Assembly (NCBI RefSeq): GCF_018811945.1
Contig: NZ_JACRVU010000008.1
Location: 62,001-126,000 of the forward strand
Source: Gluconobacter sp. P1C6_b
Lineage (GTDB): Bacteria; Pseudomonadota; Alphaproteobacteria; Acetobacterales; Acetobacteraceae
DNA: 64,000 bases
Reading direction: 5' to 3'
Position numbers and translations under genes: made by a program. Shown here in pieces: positions 8,567-17,783 of the stretch. The notes under the pieces are model-generated. The model was given only the letters and a program-made list of their open reading frames with translations, ran no database searches and was not told the DNA's origin. The first letter of the stretch is position 1. Each line of letters opens with the position of its first letter.

Positions 8567-8971
8567 ATGCGTCCTTTCATGGCTGCGGGACTGTGCACAA
8601 TTCTTTCGGCGCTTCTCTGCTCGCCGGTCCTGTCCCGGGGGATCAACACCTTCGTTCCCCCAGTGCATATCGCGGTCAATCTTCCGCCAGCTTATACCGT
8701 GACCTCCGCGCAGATATCGAGAAGTTCCGGGCATTATGTAGATGCCCCACAGGCACGGGTCATGGCTCCGCCTCCCATCCGTCTCACGCGTGCGGGAAAA
8801 GCGTGGCAGTTTCTTCGCAGTATTCTGCCTGGCGGCTCAGGAGTGGCGTCTGACAACGGCAGTCTTCATGATCCCGTCTCCGGGAGCGCCATCGGGAAAT
8901 TCGGGGAAGCCTATGCAACGTCTGGCCCGATGGGAACCGGGATCGCACCTCATGGGAACACCGTGGATTAG
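8567..8971 (+). CDS. Hypothetical secreted small protein
   Basis: A 134-aa reading frame that I do not recognise. The N-terminus from the ATG at 8567 (preceded by AAGGATC) is Met-Arg-Pro followed by a hydrophobic stretch AAGLCTILSALLCSPVLS, which looks like a signal peptide with possible cleavage near residue 24. The rest is low in charge, rich in Gly, Ser, Pro and Ala, without a known motif or cysteines. In-frame starts at 8486 and 8507 would extend it but spoil the signal peptide. It lies alone between the rpsD terminator and prfC. It could be a chance ORF. Confidence 0.42.
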   Translation: MRPFMAAGLCTILSALLCSPVLSRGINTFVPPVHIAVNLPPAYTVTSAQISRSSGHYVDAPQARVMAPPPIRLTRAGKAWQFLRSILPGGSGVASDNGSLHDPVSGSAIGKFGEAYATSGPMGTGIAPHGNTVD

Positions 8972-9021
8972 ACGGTTTGTCATCAAACCGGTATTTCCCT
9001 GAAGAGGAGCCGTCCCATCCC

Positions 9022-9050
9022 TTGACGGGGCAGGGGTCCTTCTGCACATT
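9022..9050 (+). promoter_or_regulatory. Possible promoter of prfC
   Basis: TTGACG (9022-9027) is five of six to the -35 consensus. Seventeen bases on, CACATT (9045-9050) matches the -10 consensus at only three positions. The 200 bases between the small ORF and prfC must hold a promoter, and this is the best candidate I see. Confidence 0.25.
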
Positions 9051-9171
9051 GCCGCCTCCCGATGGAATAGGCTTCGATCAGGGTTGTCCTCTGCTTCTGC
9101 TGCCAGGTGATCTGCCTGTCTGGGCACCATGAAGGTTCCAGTCCCGGGTTTTTCTTTTTACCGGAGGCATC

Positions 9172-10719
9172 ATGTCAGAGGCGTTGAGCGCAGAAATTAA
9201 CCGCGAGATCGCCCGTCGGCGCACCTTTGCCATCATTTCCCATCCGGATGCCGGTAAGACGACCCTGACGGAACGTATCCTGCGTGCGGGTGGCGCCATC
9301 CAGATGGCCGGCAATGTCCGCGCCAAGGGCGAACGCCGTCGCACCAAGTCCGACTGGATGGGCATCGAGCGCGATCGTGGCATTTCCGTCGTGACCTCGG
9401 TCATGACCTTCGAATACGGCGACTGCGTCTTCAACCTGCTTGATACGCCGGGCCATGAAGACTTCTCCGAAGATACCTACCGCACCCTGACGGCCGTGGA
9501 CTGCGCGGTCATGGTCATTGACGCCGCCAAGGGCATCGAGGATCGGACCCGCAAGTTGTTCGAGATCTGCCGTCTGCGCGACATCCCCATCGTCACCTTC
9601 ATCAACAAGATGGACCGTGAAGCTCAGGACTGCTTTGCGCTGCTCGACGAGATCGCCAGCACGCTGGCTCTCGATACGTCCCCGGCGACCTGGCCGATCG
9701 GACGTGCGGCAAAGTTCATCGGCACATACGATCTGCGGACGAAGAAAGTGCATACCAAGGAGCCGGTCGGCGAGGAGGATCCCCGCATCATCCAGATGCG
9801 TGAGGAAGTCGAGCTTGCCGAAGCAGCCCTGCCGGAATTCGATCGTGAGTCCTTCGATGCCGGTCATCTGTCCCCGGTGTTCTTCGGCTCGGCCATGAAG
9901 GAAATCGGTGTCACGGATCTGCTCGACGCGCTCGTCGCCTATGGTCCGGCCCCTCGTGCCCAGCAGACCGAGACCCGGGAAGTGAAGGCCAGCGAGGATC
10001 AGGTCACGGCTCTGGTTTTCAAGATCCAGGCCAACATGGACCCCAACCACCGTGACCGGATGGCCTTCGCACGCGTTTGCTCCGGTCGTCTGACCCGAGG
10101 CATGCGCCTCAAGCATGTCCGGACCGGAAAGCAGTTCGCCCTGCATACGCCGCAGTTCTTCTTCGCCCGTGATCGCCAGCTTGCCGAAGAAGCGTTTGGT
10201 GGTGACGTCGTTGGTATTCCCAATCACGGCACCCTGCGGATCGGCGATACGCTGAGCGAGAGCGAAGAGCTGCGTTTCACCGGTGTGCCGCACTTCGCGC
10301 CCGAAATCCTGCGTCGTGTCCGCCTCGATGACGCGATGAAGGCCAAGAAACTGCGTCAGGCTCTGGTGGAACTGGCGGAGGAGGGCGTCGTCCAGCTCTT
10401 CCGGCCGCAGGACGGTCTGTCGCCGATTGTGGGCGTGGTCGGAACGCTTCAGCTCGACGTGCTCCAGTCCCGGCTTCAGGGTGAGTACGGCGTGGCCATC
10501 GGCTTCGAGAGCACGCCGTATTCCCTGGCCCGCTGGATTACCGGCGACCGCGCCAAGATCGAGGCATTTCAGGATCTGAACCGCTCTGCCATGGCCGACG
10601 ATCTGGACGGAGATCCGGTTTTCCTGGCGACGTCCTCCTTCATGATGCGCCGGACCATCGAGATGAACCCCGATCTGGAGTTCCATGACATCAAGCAGAT
10701 CGGCATGGCTTCGGTCTGA
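9172..10719 (+). CDS. prfC: Peptide chain release factor 3
   Basis: A 515-aa translational GTPase that recycles RF1/RF2 from the ribosome after termination. G1 is SHPDAGKTTL (about residue 24), G3 is DTPGHEDF (about 93) and G4 is NKMD (about 148). GERRRTKSDWMGIERDRGIS is the RF3-type switch I region, which separates it from EF-G. The C-terminal part has the RF3 domain with VGTLQLDVLQSRLQGEYGV. GGAGG lies six bases before the start. It is a single-gene unit ended by a shared terminator. A 568-aa ORF on the opposite strand is a codon-bias shadow. Confidence 0.97.
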   Translation: MSEALSAEINREIARRRTFAIISHPDAGKTTLTERILRAGGAIQMAGNVRAKGERRRTKSDWMGIERDRGISVVTSVMTFEYGDCVFNLLDTPGHEDFSEDTYRTLTAVDCAVMVIDAAKGIEDRTRKLFEICRLRDIPIVTFINKMDREAQDCFALLDEIASTLALDTSPATWPIGRAAKFIGTYDLRTKKVHTKEPVGEEDPRIIQMREEVELAEAALPEFDRESFDAGHLSPVFFGSAMKEIGVTDLLDALVAYGPAPRAQQTETREVKASEDQVTALVFKIQANMDPNHRDRMAFARVCSGRLTRGMRLKHVRTGKQFALHTPQFFFARDRQLAEEAFGGDVVGIPNHGTLRIGDTLSESEELRFTGVPHFAPEILRRVRLDDAMKAKKLRQALVELAEEGVVQLFRPQDGLSPIVGVVGTLQLDVLQSRLQGEYGVAIGFESTPYSLARWITGDRAKIEAFQDLNRSAMADDLDGDPVFLATSSFMMRRTIEMNPDLEFHDIKQIGMASV

Positions 10720-10730
10720 AACGGAAAAAC

Positions 10731-10756
10731 CCCGCTCTGCAAGGAGCGGGTTTTTT
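10731..10756. terminator. Terminator between prfC and mtnK
   Basis: CCCGCTC (10731-10737) pairs with GAGCGGG (10744-10750), with six T after it (10751-10756) and AAAAA before it. The symmetry lets it serve both convergent genes; the mtnK stop codon is at 10758-10760. Confidence 0.9.
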
Positions 10757-10757
10757 C

Positions 10758-11945
10758 TTACAGCCCCATCAGGGACAGGATGTCGGCGAAGGATCGGAGC
10801 GATGCGCCTTCGACAATCAGCGTCCGGCCGATCTGAAGCGCCTTCTGTCGTGCAAGCAGACGCTTCTGTTCCGTGGTGCACAGAGCATAATCCGCAACCT
10901 GCGCGAACCCGACGGTCCGGCGGATCATTTCCAGCCCGCAGAACCCGGCCGCATCGCGCAGGACTTCGCTCAGGAAGGTTTCGATGAGGGCTGATCGGTT
11001 ATCGGGGCCGGACAGCGCCCACATATCTCCGCAGCCTGCCCGAAGGCCGGTTCGCAGTTCTTCGGAAAATTTCTGCCAGAAGGTCAGCATCTCTGTTCGG
11101 ATTGTGTCCGCCTTGTGCGGCGCCGCGCAGAGATGCAGCGTCAGATTGCCCAGATAGAGCCCGCAGTCAAAGCCGATGGGCCCCATCGTTGCGAACTCAC
11201 CGTCAATGACCCGCACATCCGTGCCATCCAGCATGATGGAGCCCGTGTGCAGGTCCCCGTGCAGCAGGGCCTGCCGGGCTGTCAGGAAGCGGCCCTGAAG
11301 CCGTTCGACGGCCTGATGCAGGACTTTATCGGTCTGAAGCGCCTTCACATCATCCTGCAGGCCTTCTTCCGGCTCCGGATTGCGGTCGCAGACACGATAC
11401 GGGTCCGTCAGGATCAGATCGACCGTGATGCGGGTGAGAGCGGTATTTCCGGAAAACTGTTCCAGCAGATGCGCGCCGGTCTCAAAGGGCTGACTGACCC
11501 AGCCCGTCGCCTGCACGGTGCGGGCGACATACGATCCGATCACAGCGGAAAACCCCGGAGCGGCCTGATCCGCGATCAGGGCCGAACGCAACACGTCATG
11601 GTCCGTCAGGCATTCCATGACGAGCAGGAACAGGTCCGGATCATAAGCGAAAAGTTCCGGCATCAGTCCCGTAACGGCAGGGGCGACGGCCTGCATGTAG
11701 CGCGACTCATAAAGGGCGCGTTCCAGAGGCATGGGCCAGTCCGGTGCCACGCGCACATGGGGGAGAGCCTGCTTGCAGCACAATGCTCCCACCGGGCCAT
11801 GCACCAGGAATACCGTATTGAGATTGCCGTCACTGACTTCGCGAATGCTCCAGTCGTCCGCTCCGCCACCCAGACGCTCCGAGAGGTCAGGCCGTTGCGC
11901 CAGCCAGTCCCGCAGGGCCCGGACATCAAAGATACGGTAGGTCAT
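10758..11945 (-). CDS. mtnK: 5-methylthioribose kinase
   Basis: A 395-aa cytoplasmic kinase of the aminoglycoside-phosphotransferase-like fold. It phosphorylates 5-methylthioribose in methionine salvage. The catalytic loop is LLHGDLHTGSIM (around residue 225) and the metal-binding segment is VIDGEFATMGPIGFD (about 243), both diagnostic for MtnK as opposed to other APH enzymes. The N-terminal nucleotide loop is EVSDGNLNTVFLV. Length is normal. Its start overlaps the Nudix stop in an ATGA junction (11942-11945). The expected partner mtnA is not adjacent. Confidence 0.92.
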   Translation of the reverse strand: MTYRIFDVRALRDWLAQRPDLSERLGGGADDWSIREVSDGNLNTVFLVHGPVGALCCKQALPHVRVAPDWPMPLERALYESRYMQAVAPAVTGLMPELFAYDPDLFLLVMECLTDHDVLRSALIADQAAPGFSAVIGSYVARTVQATGWVSQPFETGAHLLEQFSGNTALTRITVDLILTDPYRVCDRNPEPEEGLQDDVKALQTDKVLHQAVERLQGRFLTARQALLHGDLHTGSIMLDGTDVRVIDGEFATMGPIGFDCGLYLGNLTLHLCAAPHKADTIRTEMLTFWQKFSEELRTGLRAGCGDMWALSGPDNRSALIETFLSEVLRDAAGFCGLEMIRRTVGFAQVADYALCTTEQKRLLARQKALQIGRTLIVEGASLRSFADILSLMGL

Positions 11946-12640
11946 CGGTTTTGCTCCAGCATGGCGAACAGGGTGGGGACGAGCCGCGCAGGCAGTTGCG
12001 TGTCAGGCTGGATCAGTCTCAGGGCCTGATACTCCGCATTGCCAAGGCGATGGCACCGCTCCTGCAAAGTCTCGAAATCCACTGTGATGGCGATATCCAT
12101 CCCCACGTCCACGATATGCGTCTGCGGATGCTCACAGGCCAGAAGACAGGCTCCAACCTGACAGTCTGTATCCGTCAGACCCAGTTCTTCGTGACATTCC
12201 GCCAGAAGCTGGGCCGCCAGATTGATCTCCGCCTCGCCCTCGCGGCTTTCCACATTGCCCGCCGGAGCGCCCTGCCAGTAGCCGGGAAGATAGATGGAGT
12301 GTTCCGACCGCTGTCCGATCACGATCCCGTCGCGGGTCCGCAGCAGCCCGACGACTGCCAGCGGACGCAGCATTTGCGGGCCATAAAGATCCGGCTCACG
12401 CATCTGGGCAAGAACCCGGCGGTATTCGGACCAGTGGCCATTGATGATGTCAGGCCCGATCACATCCGCACAGAAAACGCGGCCGTTATACAGGTTGGGA
12501 TACTCAGCAAGTGCGGCATCCCAGTGCGACATGACGCGGGCTTCGATTTCGGGAGAAAGCGCCGGCATGGAACGTCCGACCCGCACGACGAGGTCGGGAT
12601 TCAGAGGCGTTACAGGCCATTCTGGCGGGGAAGGGGACAT
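11942..12640 (-). CDS. Nudix-fold hydrolase coupled to mtnK
   Basis: A 232-aa protein whose middle has a Nudix-like region: GIVIGQRSEHSIYLPGYWQ, then a Nudix box with GNVESRE and, further on, AECHEELGL. The second half fits the consensus REUxEExGU except that Arg is Ala. Between the two halves there are 12 residues where the consensus has 7, so the box is stretched. An N-terminal region of about 85 residues is unassigned. Substrate unknown; Nudix enzymes cleave nucleoside diphosphates linked to another group. CGGAG precedes the start. Translational coupling to mtnK suggests a link to methylthioadenosine or nucleotide salvage, as an inference. Confidence 0.72.
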   Translation of the reverse strand: MSPSPPEWPVTPLNPDLVVRVGRSMPALSPEIEARVMSHWDAALAEYPNLYNGRVFCADVIGPDIINGHWSEYRRVLAQMREPDLYGPQMLRPLAVVGLLRTRDGIVIGQRSEHSIYLPGYWQGAPAGNVESREGEAEINLAAQLLAECHEELGLTDTDCQVGACLLACEHPQTHIVDVGMDIAITVDFETLQERCHRLGNAEYQALRLIQPDTQLPARLVPTLFAMLEQNR

Positions 12641-12717
12641 CTGACGCTCCGGACCGAGACAGCGGAAAAGGGGAGGGCTCTTTCATGAACCGGAATATCC
12701 GGCCCCGCAACGTGCCG

Positions 12718-13560
12718 TCAGGGCATTTCAAGCCGGACCGAAACCGGACAGTGATCTGACAGCCCGGCAGGTACCGTATCGTTTTTATAGGTCATGACCC
12801 GCAGGCTGTCGGGTACGAGCCAGTCCCGCGCGGCATTTCCCAGCAGGATGTGATCGATGAAATACTCCCCGCCCCAGCAGGGATTGGCCTTGCCCGCCGT
12901 CGTGAGCGTCACGGGCGTTTCGGCCTCAATCTGCTGCATCAGCGGATCATGCAGCGTCAGACGGCGGTTGAAGTCACCCAGAACTGCATAGGCCTCGCCC
13001 TCATCCTGCCGCTCCAGCATCCAGTCCTGCATGATGCGGACCTGCTGATACAGGGTCGGGCAGGAGTGCTGGCGCTGGTTCAGCGGCTGGTCCCAGCATC
13101 CCGTCTTGAGATGCACGACCAGAAGCCGCAGGTTTGCAGCGCCATCGCTGATGGTGACATCCAGGCCGCCGCGTAACTGATGCGCTGCTTCTGGTCCGGC
13201 CACATTGAGGGGCGACAGTTCCTCATTGACCGTTACATGCAGATCGCGCCGTACGGCCACGCCAACCCGCTGCACGACAGGATCGGGCGTGAGAACGATC
13301 TGATAGGTTTTGGAGCTGAAAACACGGGAAGCGGCGATCGGGCCGTCCACTTCCTCAAACGCCACGACATCCGGGTCCAGATGCCGGGCATAGGCCGCGA
13401 GTTTCTGGAAGTCGCGGTGCTCACCACCTGGAACATCATCCGGCAAAGCCGGATCTCCGGACGGGCGCAGTGTCAGCCAGTCCATGTTCCAGGTCGAGAG
13501 TTTAAGGGTATGGGCAGAAGAAAAAGCCGTGCTGGCGGCAAAAACAAGCCCGGCCAGCAC
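12718..13560 (-). CDS. Secreted endonuclease/exonuclease/phosphatase (EEP) family protein
   Basis: About 280 aa. The EEP fold is shown by LSTWNMDWL at the start of the mature protein, the metal-binding Glu in VVAFEEVDG, VVHLKTGCW, LGDFNRR and the terminal SDHCPVSV. The family hydrolyses phosphodiesters in nucleic acids or phosphoinositide-like substrates. The N-terminus LAGLVFAASTAFSSA is a signal peptide, so it should act outside the cytoplasm. The listed GTG start lacks a ribosome site; a CTG at 13581 with AAGGA upstream, overlapping the carbonic anhydrase stop as CTGA, would add seven residues with an Arg and a better signal peptide. Confidence 0.82.
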   Translation of the reverse strand: MLAGLVFAASTAFSSAHTLKLSTWNMDWLTLRPSGDPALPDDVPGGEHRDFQKLAAYARHLDPDVVAFEEVDGPIAASRVFSSKTYQIVLTPDPVVQRVGVAVRRDLHVTVNEELSPLNVAGPEAAHQLRGGLDVTISDGAANLRLLVVHLKTGCWDQPLNQRQHSCPTLYQQVRIMQDWMLERQDEGEAYAVLGDFNRRLTLHDPLMQQIEAETPVTLTTAGKANPCWGGEYFIDHILLGNAARDWLVPDSLRVMTYKNDTVPAGLSDHCPVSVRLEMP

Positions 13561-13577
13561 GGGGATAACAGTCTGCC

Positions 13578-14261
13578 TCAGGCTGCCTGTCCTTCGGTGG
13601 TGCCGATTTCCTCAAGTACGTTTTCAACCGTGCGCGTCTTGCGTGTTCCCTCGTCAAGAATAAGGATCTCGCCCTTGGGAATGTCGTAGAACCAGCCCTG
13701 AAGTTTCAGTTCACCCTGTGCCAGTGCTCGGACAACCGTGGGGTGCGTCCGCAGATGTACGAGCTGAAGCAGCACATTGTATTCGGCGAGCGAGCGGATG
13801 TCTTCCGGCCCGGCATCCTCGGCCTTCAGGTCGCCCAGAGCCGCCCGGGCTGCCTCACCATGACGCATCCAGCTCTTGACCGTCGGCAGGCTGTCCAGTT
13901 TCGGCGAGTTCAGATCCATCAGCGCGCCCATGGCGCCACAGTTGGAGTGACCGCAGATGATGACGTTCTTCACCTTGAGCGCGCCAACCGCATATTCAAT
14001 GGCGGACGACACCCCGCCCAGCATCTCGCCATAGGCCGGCACGATATTGCCGACATTGCGCACGATGAAGAGTTCGCCAGGCTCCGTCTGGGTAATGAGA
14101 CTGGGGCTGATCCGGCTGTCGGCGCAGGTAATGAACAGGGTGGACGGAGACTGGCTGGAGGCTAGGCTCTCGAACAGTTCCGCATTTTCCGGATAGACGT
14201 CCGTTTCGAATTTCCGGACGCCGCCCAGCAGTTTCGCCAGAGTATCACGACCACAGGCCAT
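13578..14261 (-). CDS. can: Beta-class carbonic anhydrase
   Basis: A 227-aa zinc enzyme that interconverts CO2 and bicarbonate in the cytoplasm, supplying carboxylases such as acetyl-CoA carboxylase. Zinc ligands are the Cys in FITCADSRISP (with the Asp/Arg dyad) and the His and Cys in ICGHSNCGAMGAL. VRNVGNIVP is also typical. The start at 14261 is chosen over 14276 because AGGAGA sits between them at proper spacing. The EEP gene follows directly and probably shares the transcript. Confidence 0.95.
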   Translation of the reverse strand: MACGRDTLAKLLGGVRKFETDVYPENAELFESLASSQSPSTLFITCADSRISPSLITQTEPGELFIVRNVGNIVPAYGEMLGGVSSAIEYAVGALKVKNVIICGHSNCGAMGALMDLNSPKLDSLPTVKSWMRHGEAARAALGDLKAEDAGPEDIRSLAEYNVLLQLVHLRTHPTVVRALAQGELKLQGWFYDIPKGEILILDEGTRKTRTVENVLEEIGTTEGQAA

Positions 14262-14317
14262 GGTGTTCTCCTTCATCTTGAACTACCGGGCAGTTAGAAG
14301 GCTTTGTCAGGGCAGGT

Positions 14318-14346
14318 AAAGCATGATTCCGGTCAGCCCATGCTTT
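14318..14346 (-). terminator. Hairpin downstream of alaS
   Basis: AAAGCATG (14318-14325) and CATGCTTT (14339-14346) form an 8-bp stem with a 13-base loop, 33 bases past the alaS stop. The T-tract is only three bases, so this is a weak terminator or a processing site. It lies in the 117-base gap that must also hold the can promoter. Confidence 0.35.
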
Positions 14347-14378
14347 GTAACCGCCCTGACATACCATGACGTGTTTTC

Positions 14379-17018
14379 TTATGCAGATTCCAGTGTCTTG
14401 CGCAGCATGGCAAACACCGCCTCCGAGTCCGCATTCGGCCCCCCGGCCTGCGCCATGTCCGGACGGCCACCGCCACCTTTTCCGCCCATCAGGGCCGAAG
14501 CCTCCCTAACCAGCTTCACGGCATCCAGACGGTCCGTCAGGTCCTTGGTCACAGCGATCACGATGCTGCCACGGCCATCGGCATTGGACATGAGCGCCAC
14601 AACACCGGAGCCGATCTGCTTGGAGATGCTCTCCGCCAGACCCTTGAGTTCCTTCGGGCTGACATCGCCCAGATCACGCGCGGAAAGCGTGATGCCGTTG
14701 ATATTTTCGGTGGCACTGGTGCCTTCGCCAGTCGCGAGCTTGCGCTGCAGGTCAGAAACCTGAGCGGTCAGGGCCTTGCGCTCTTCCAGAAGCGCCGCCA
14801 CGCGGGAGGCGGCATCGGTGACCGGAACCTTGAGCAGGTCAGCAATCTGCTTCAGACGGCTCTCGGTCTCCAGCGCAAGTGCTTCAGCAGCGAGGCCACA
14901 GACGGCCTCGATCCGGCGCACGCCAGCCGAGACGCCGCTTTCCGAGACGATCCGGAACGGCCCGATCTCACCAACGCGTCCCACATGCGTGCCACCACAA
15001 AGTTCGATGGAATAGGCCGGACGATCGTCGTCGCCCTTGCCCATTGAGACCACGCGGACCTCATCGCCATATTTCTCGCCGAATAGGGCCATGGCACCTT
15101 CCGCCACGGCTTCTTCCTGCGTCATCAGGCGCGTTTCGACCGGGGCGTTCTCGCGGATGCGGGCATTGACCTCGGCCTCGACCGCCGCCAATTCCTCATC
15201 CGTCAGCGGACGCGGCTGGCTGATATCGAAGCGCAGACGCTCCGGCGCATTCAGGCTGCCCTTCTGCGTGACATGCGTGCCGACCTGCCGACGCAGGGCT
15301 TCATGCAGCAGATGGGTTGCGGAGTGATGGCCACGAACTGCCGTGCGGCGTGCGTGATCGATCTCTGCATGAACCGCCATGCCCGGCTTCAGCGTCCCTT
15401 CGACAACCTTACCATAATGCACAATCAGATCGCCGTTGCGCTTCTGCGTATCGGTGATCTCGACCCGCACGCCCGGAGCCGTCAGTGTTCCATGATCACC
15501 AACCTGACCGCCGCTTTCGCCATAGAACGGCGTCTGGTTCAGCAGGATTGCGACCGTGTCGTCACCAGCAGGCGCCTCGGCCAGTTCGTCATTGCCACGG
15601 AAAACGCCCTGAACTTCCGCATCGGCCTTTTCGGACACATAACCGAGGAACTCGCTCGGACCGTGTTTGTCGCGCGCGTCGAACCACACGGTCTCGGCCG
15701 CGGCATCGCCCGATCCGACCCAGGCCGCACGCGCACGCTTGCGCTGCTCGGCCATCGCCGTCTCGAAACCGGCTTCATCAACCGTGCGGCCCTTTTCACG
15801 CAGTGCATCCTGCGTCAGATCCAGCGGGAAACCGAACGTGTCATAGAGCTTGAAGGCTACGTCGCCCGGAAGGGCTTCCTTGTCGCCCAGACGGTCCAGC
15901 TCGTCGGACAGCAGCGTCAGGCCACGTTCCAGCAGGGCGGTGAAACGCTCTTCTTCGCCCTTCATCGTCTGTGCAATCAGGGCCTGATGCTGGACGAGTT
16001 CCGGATAGGCTGCACCCATCTGCTGGATCAGCGCCGGCAGCAGGCGATAAAACACCGGCTCCTTTGCGCCCATGATGTGCAGATGGCGCATGGCGCGGCG
16101 CATGATGCGACGCAGCACATAGCCGCGACCTTCCTTGGACGGCAGCACGCCATCAGCGATCAGGAACGCGGTGGAGCGCAGATGATCGGCCACAACGCGA
16201 TGGCTGGCCTTGAACGGACCATCCGCGTCCTGGTGCATGATTTCGGCCGAGGCTTCGATCAGCGCACGCATCGTGTCGGTGTCGTAGTTGTCGCGCTTGC
16301 CCTGCATGATCGCGGCAAAACGTTCCAGCCCCATGCCCGTGTCGATCGACGGCCGCGGCAGCGCATCGCGCGAACCATCCGGCTGGTCGAGGAACTGCAT
16401 GAACACCAGGTTCCAGATCTCGACGAAGCGGTCCCCATCTTCATCCGCGCTCCCCGGGGGGCCACCGAATACACTGTCACCATGATCGTAGAAGATCTCG
16501 GAGCACGGACCACACGGTCCCGTGTCACCCATGCGCCAGAAATTGTCGGAGGTGCCGATGCGGATGATCCGGTCGTCGGACAGGCCGGCGATCTTCTTCC
16601 ACAGATCGGCTGCATCCTCGTCCTCCGCATAGACGGTGGCGAGCAGCTTGTCTTTCGGAAGACCGAAATCGCGCGTCAGCAGCGTCCAGGCGAATTCGAT
16701 GGCTTCAGGCTTGAAGTAATCCCCGAAGCTGAAATTACCCATCATTTCGAAGAACGTATGGTGGCGCGCCGTATATCCAACATTGTCGAGATCGTTGTGC
16801 TTGCCCCCCGCCCGCACGACCTTCTGCGCCGTGGTGGCGCGCGAGTAGGGGCGCGTTTCCTGGCCGGTGAAGACGTTCTTGAACGGCACCATGCCAGCAT
16901 TGGTGAACAGCAATGTCGGGTCGTTCTGCGGCACCAGGGATGCCGAAGGAACGATGCGGTGGCCCTGCGAACCAAAGTATTCGAGAAAGGCCGATCTGAT
17001 ATCGTTGGTGCTGGTCAT
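14379..17018 (-). CDS. alaS: Alanyl-tRNA synthetase
   Basis: An 879-aa class II synthetase, normal length. The aminoacylation domain opens the protein, with [18 protein letters not shown] in motif 2. The editing domain carries the zinc site HHSATHLLH (about 563) and CGGTHV (about 674), which removes mischarged Ser and Gly. The C-Ala domain ends with the Gly-rich [16 protein letters not shown]. It begins with [15 protein letters not shown] as expected. A 602-aa ORF on the plus strand here is a shadow. Confidence 0.98.
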   Translation of the reverse strand: MTSTNDIRSAFLEYFGSQGHRIVPSASLVPQNDPTLLFTNAGMVPFKNVFTGQETRPYSRATTAQKVVRAGGKHNDLDNVGYTARHHTFFEMMGNFSFGDYFKPEAIEFAWTLLTRDFGLPKDKLLATVYAEDEDAADLWKKIAGLSDDRIIRIGTSDNFWRMGDTGPCGPCSEIFYDHGDSVFGGPPGSADEDGDRFVEIWNLVFMQFLDQPDGSRDALPRPSIDTGMGLERFAAIMQGKRDNYDTDTMRALIEASAEIMHQDADGPFKASHRVVADHLRSTAFLIADGVLPSKEGRGYVLRRIMRRAMRHLHIMGAKEPVFYRLLPALIQQMGAAYPELVQHQALIAQTMKGEEERFTALLERGLTLLSDELDRLGDKEALPGDVAFKLYDTFGFPLDLTQDALREKGRTVDEAGFETAMAEQRKRARAAWVGSGDAAAETVWFDARDKHGPSEFLGYVSEKADAEVQGVFRGNDELAEAPAGDDTVAILLNQTPFYGESGGQVGDHGTLTAPGVRVEITDTQKRNGDLIVHYGKVVEGTLKPGMAVHAEIDHARRTAVRGHHSATHLLHEALRRQVGTHVTQKGSLNAPERLRFDISQPRPLTDEELAAVEAEVNARIRENAPVETRLMTQEEAVAEGAMALFGEKYGDEVRVVSMGKGDDDRPAYSIELCGGTHVGRVGEIGPFRIVSESGVSAGVRRIEAVCGLAAEALALETESRLKQIADLLKVPVTDAASRVAALLEERKALTAQVSDLQRKLATGEGTSATENINGITLSARDLGDVSPKELKGLAESISKQIGSGVVALMSNADGRGSIVIAVTKDLTDRLDAVKLVREASALMGGKGGGGRPDMAQAGGPNADSEAVFAMLRKTLESA

Positions 17019-17101
17019 GATGAGGGAGCGTCAGTTCCGGGAAGACAGGGAAATAATCTGCCTGTCCTTAGACTATTGTGACCGCCTTGGAAATGCAGCC
17101 C

Positions 17102-17614
17102 TCAGTCATTGCGGCCATGCGGTCCGGTGCTGTCGTCGGGAAGAACGGACAGGTTGGAGGTGGCTTCCGGCATTGCGCCGTCAGTCTGCGCCCGGAAGAC
17201 GAGGCGTCGCGAAAGATTGAAATTGGCGATCATGCCGCACAGTGCACCTGCGGCAAGTGCAATCACCGGATGACGAACGGTCAGCGGAACTGTTGCATAC
17301 AGCAAAAAGACCATGCCGCGGTTGAGGAGAAATCCGAACGAATTGGCCAGCAGGAATCGCAGCCACTGCAGAACCATGTGTTGGTTCGAGCCTGCCGAGA
17401 GGCGGAAAGTCCAGAACCGGTTGAGAAACCAGTTTTCGGTCGCCGCCACGAAATAGGCGATCAGGGTTGCTGCGGTCAGTCCCAGAGGTGCCCGGAGCAG
17501 CGACACCGTTCCCCAGTCCACAAGAAACCCGAGACCGCCCACCGCCCCGAAACGCAGGAACTGATCAATGATTTCCGGTCGGTTGGATGGATGGAAAATG
17601 CGGCTGAGTGACAA
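17102..17614 (-). CDS. GtrA-like membrane protein
   Basis: A 170-aa protein from a TTG start at 17614 (GGAG upstream at fair spacing), with four predicted membrane helices. FLRFGAVGGLGFLVDWGTV and the motif ENWFLNRFWTFR identify the GtrA/DPMS family, which helps move polyprenyl-phosphate-linked sugars across the inner membrane for polysaccharide or lipid modification. Longer in-frame readings up to 17743 would run through the ompA terminator and are unlikely. The polar tail after the last helix carries no known motif. No glycosyltransferase gene is adjacent, so its partner is unknown. Confidence 0.83.
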   Translation of the reverse strand: MSLSRIFHPSNRPEIIDQFLRFGAVGGLGFLVDWGTVSLLRAPLGLTAATLIAYFVAATENWFLNRFWTFRLSAGSNQHMVLQWLRFLLANSFGFLLNRGMVFLLYATVPLTVRHPVIALAAGALCGMIANFNLSRRLVFRAQTDGAMPEATSNLSVLPDDSTGPHGRND

Positions 17615-17712
17615 GGAGCATGTCTCCGGGGTGTCGGGGTGCGCCCGCTCTAGCCTGTAGGGAAAGCCAGCCGCAAGGAGAGTTTCGTTTCCGGCATGAT
17701 GGCTGCCCAAAG

Positions 17713-17738
17713 AAAAAGGCGCCCCGAAGGACGCCTTT
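17713..17738 (-). terminator. Terminator of ompA, UUCG-capped
   Basis: Read on the minus strand, GGCGTCC and GGGCGCC close on a TTCG tetraloop, flanked by AAA/TTT pairs and followed by a T-rich tail. The stem occupies 17715-17738. It ends the leftward OmpA-family gene 46 bases past its stop. Confidence 0.9.
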
Positions 17739-17783
17739 CTCAAAACCGAAGTCGAAGACCCCGGCGGTCAGATCATGTCTGAA

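Noticed and set aside
9175-10881. A 568-aa frame opposite prfC
   Set aside because: It spans the prfC terminator and has no recognisable motif; shadow ORF.
15273-17081. A 602-aa open frame on the plus strand opposite alaS
   Set aside because: Arg/His/Gln-rich translation with no domain; shadow of alaS.
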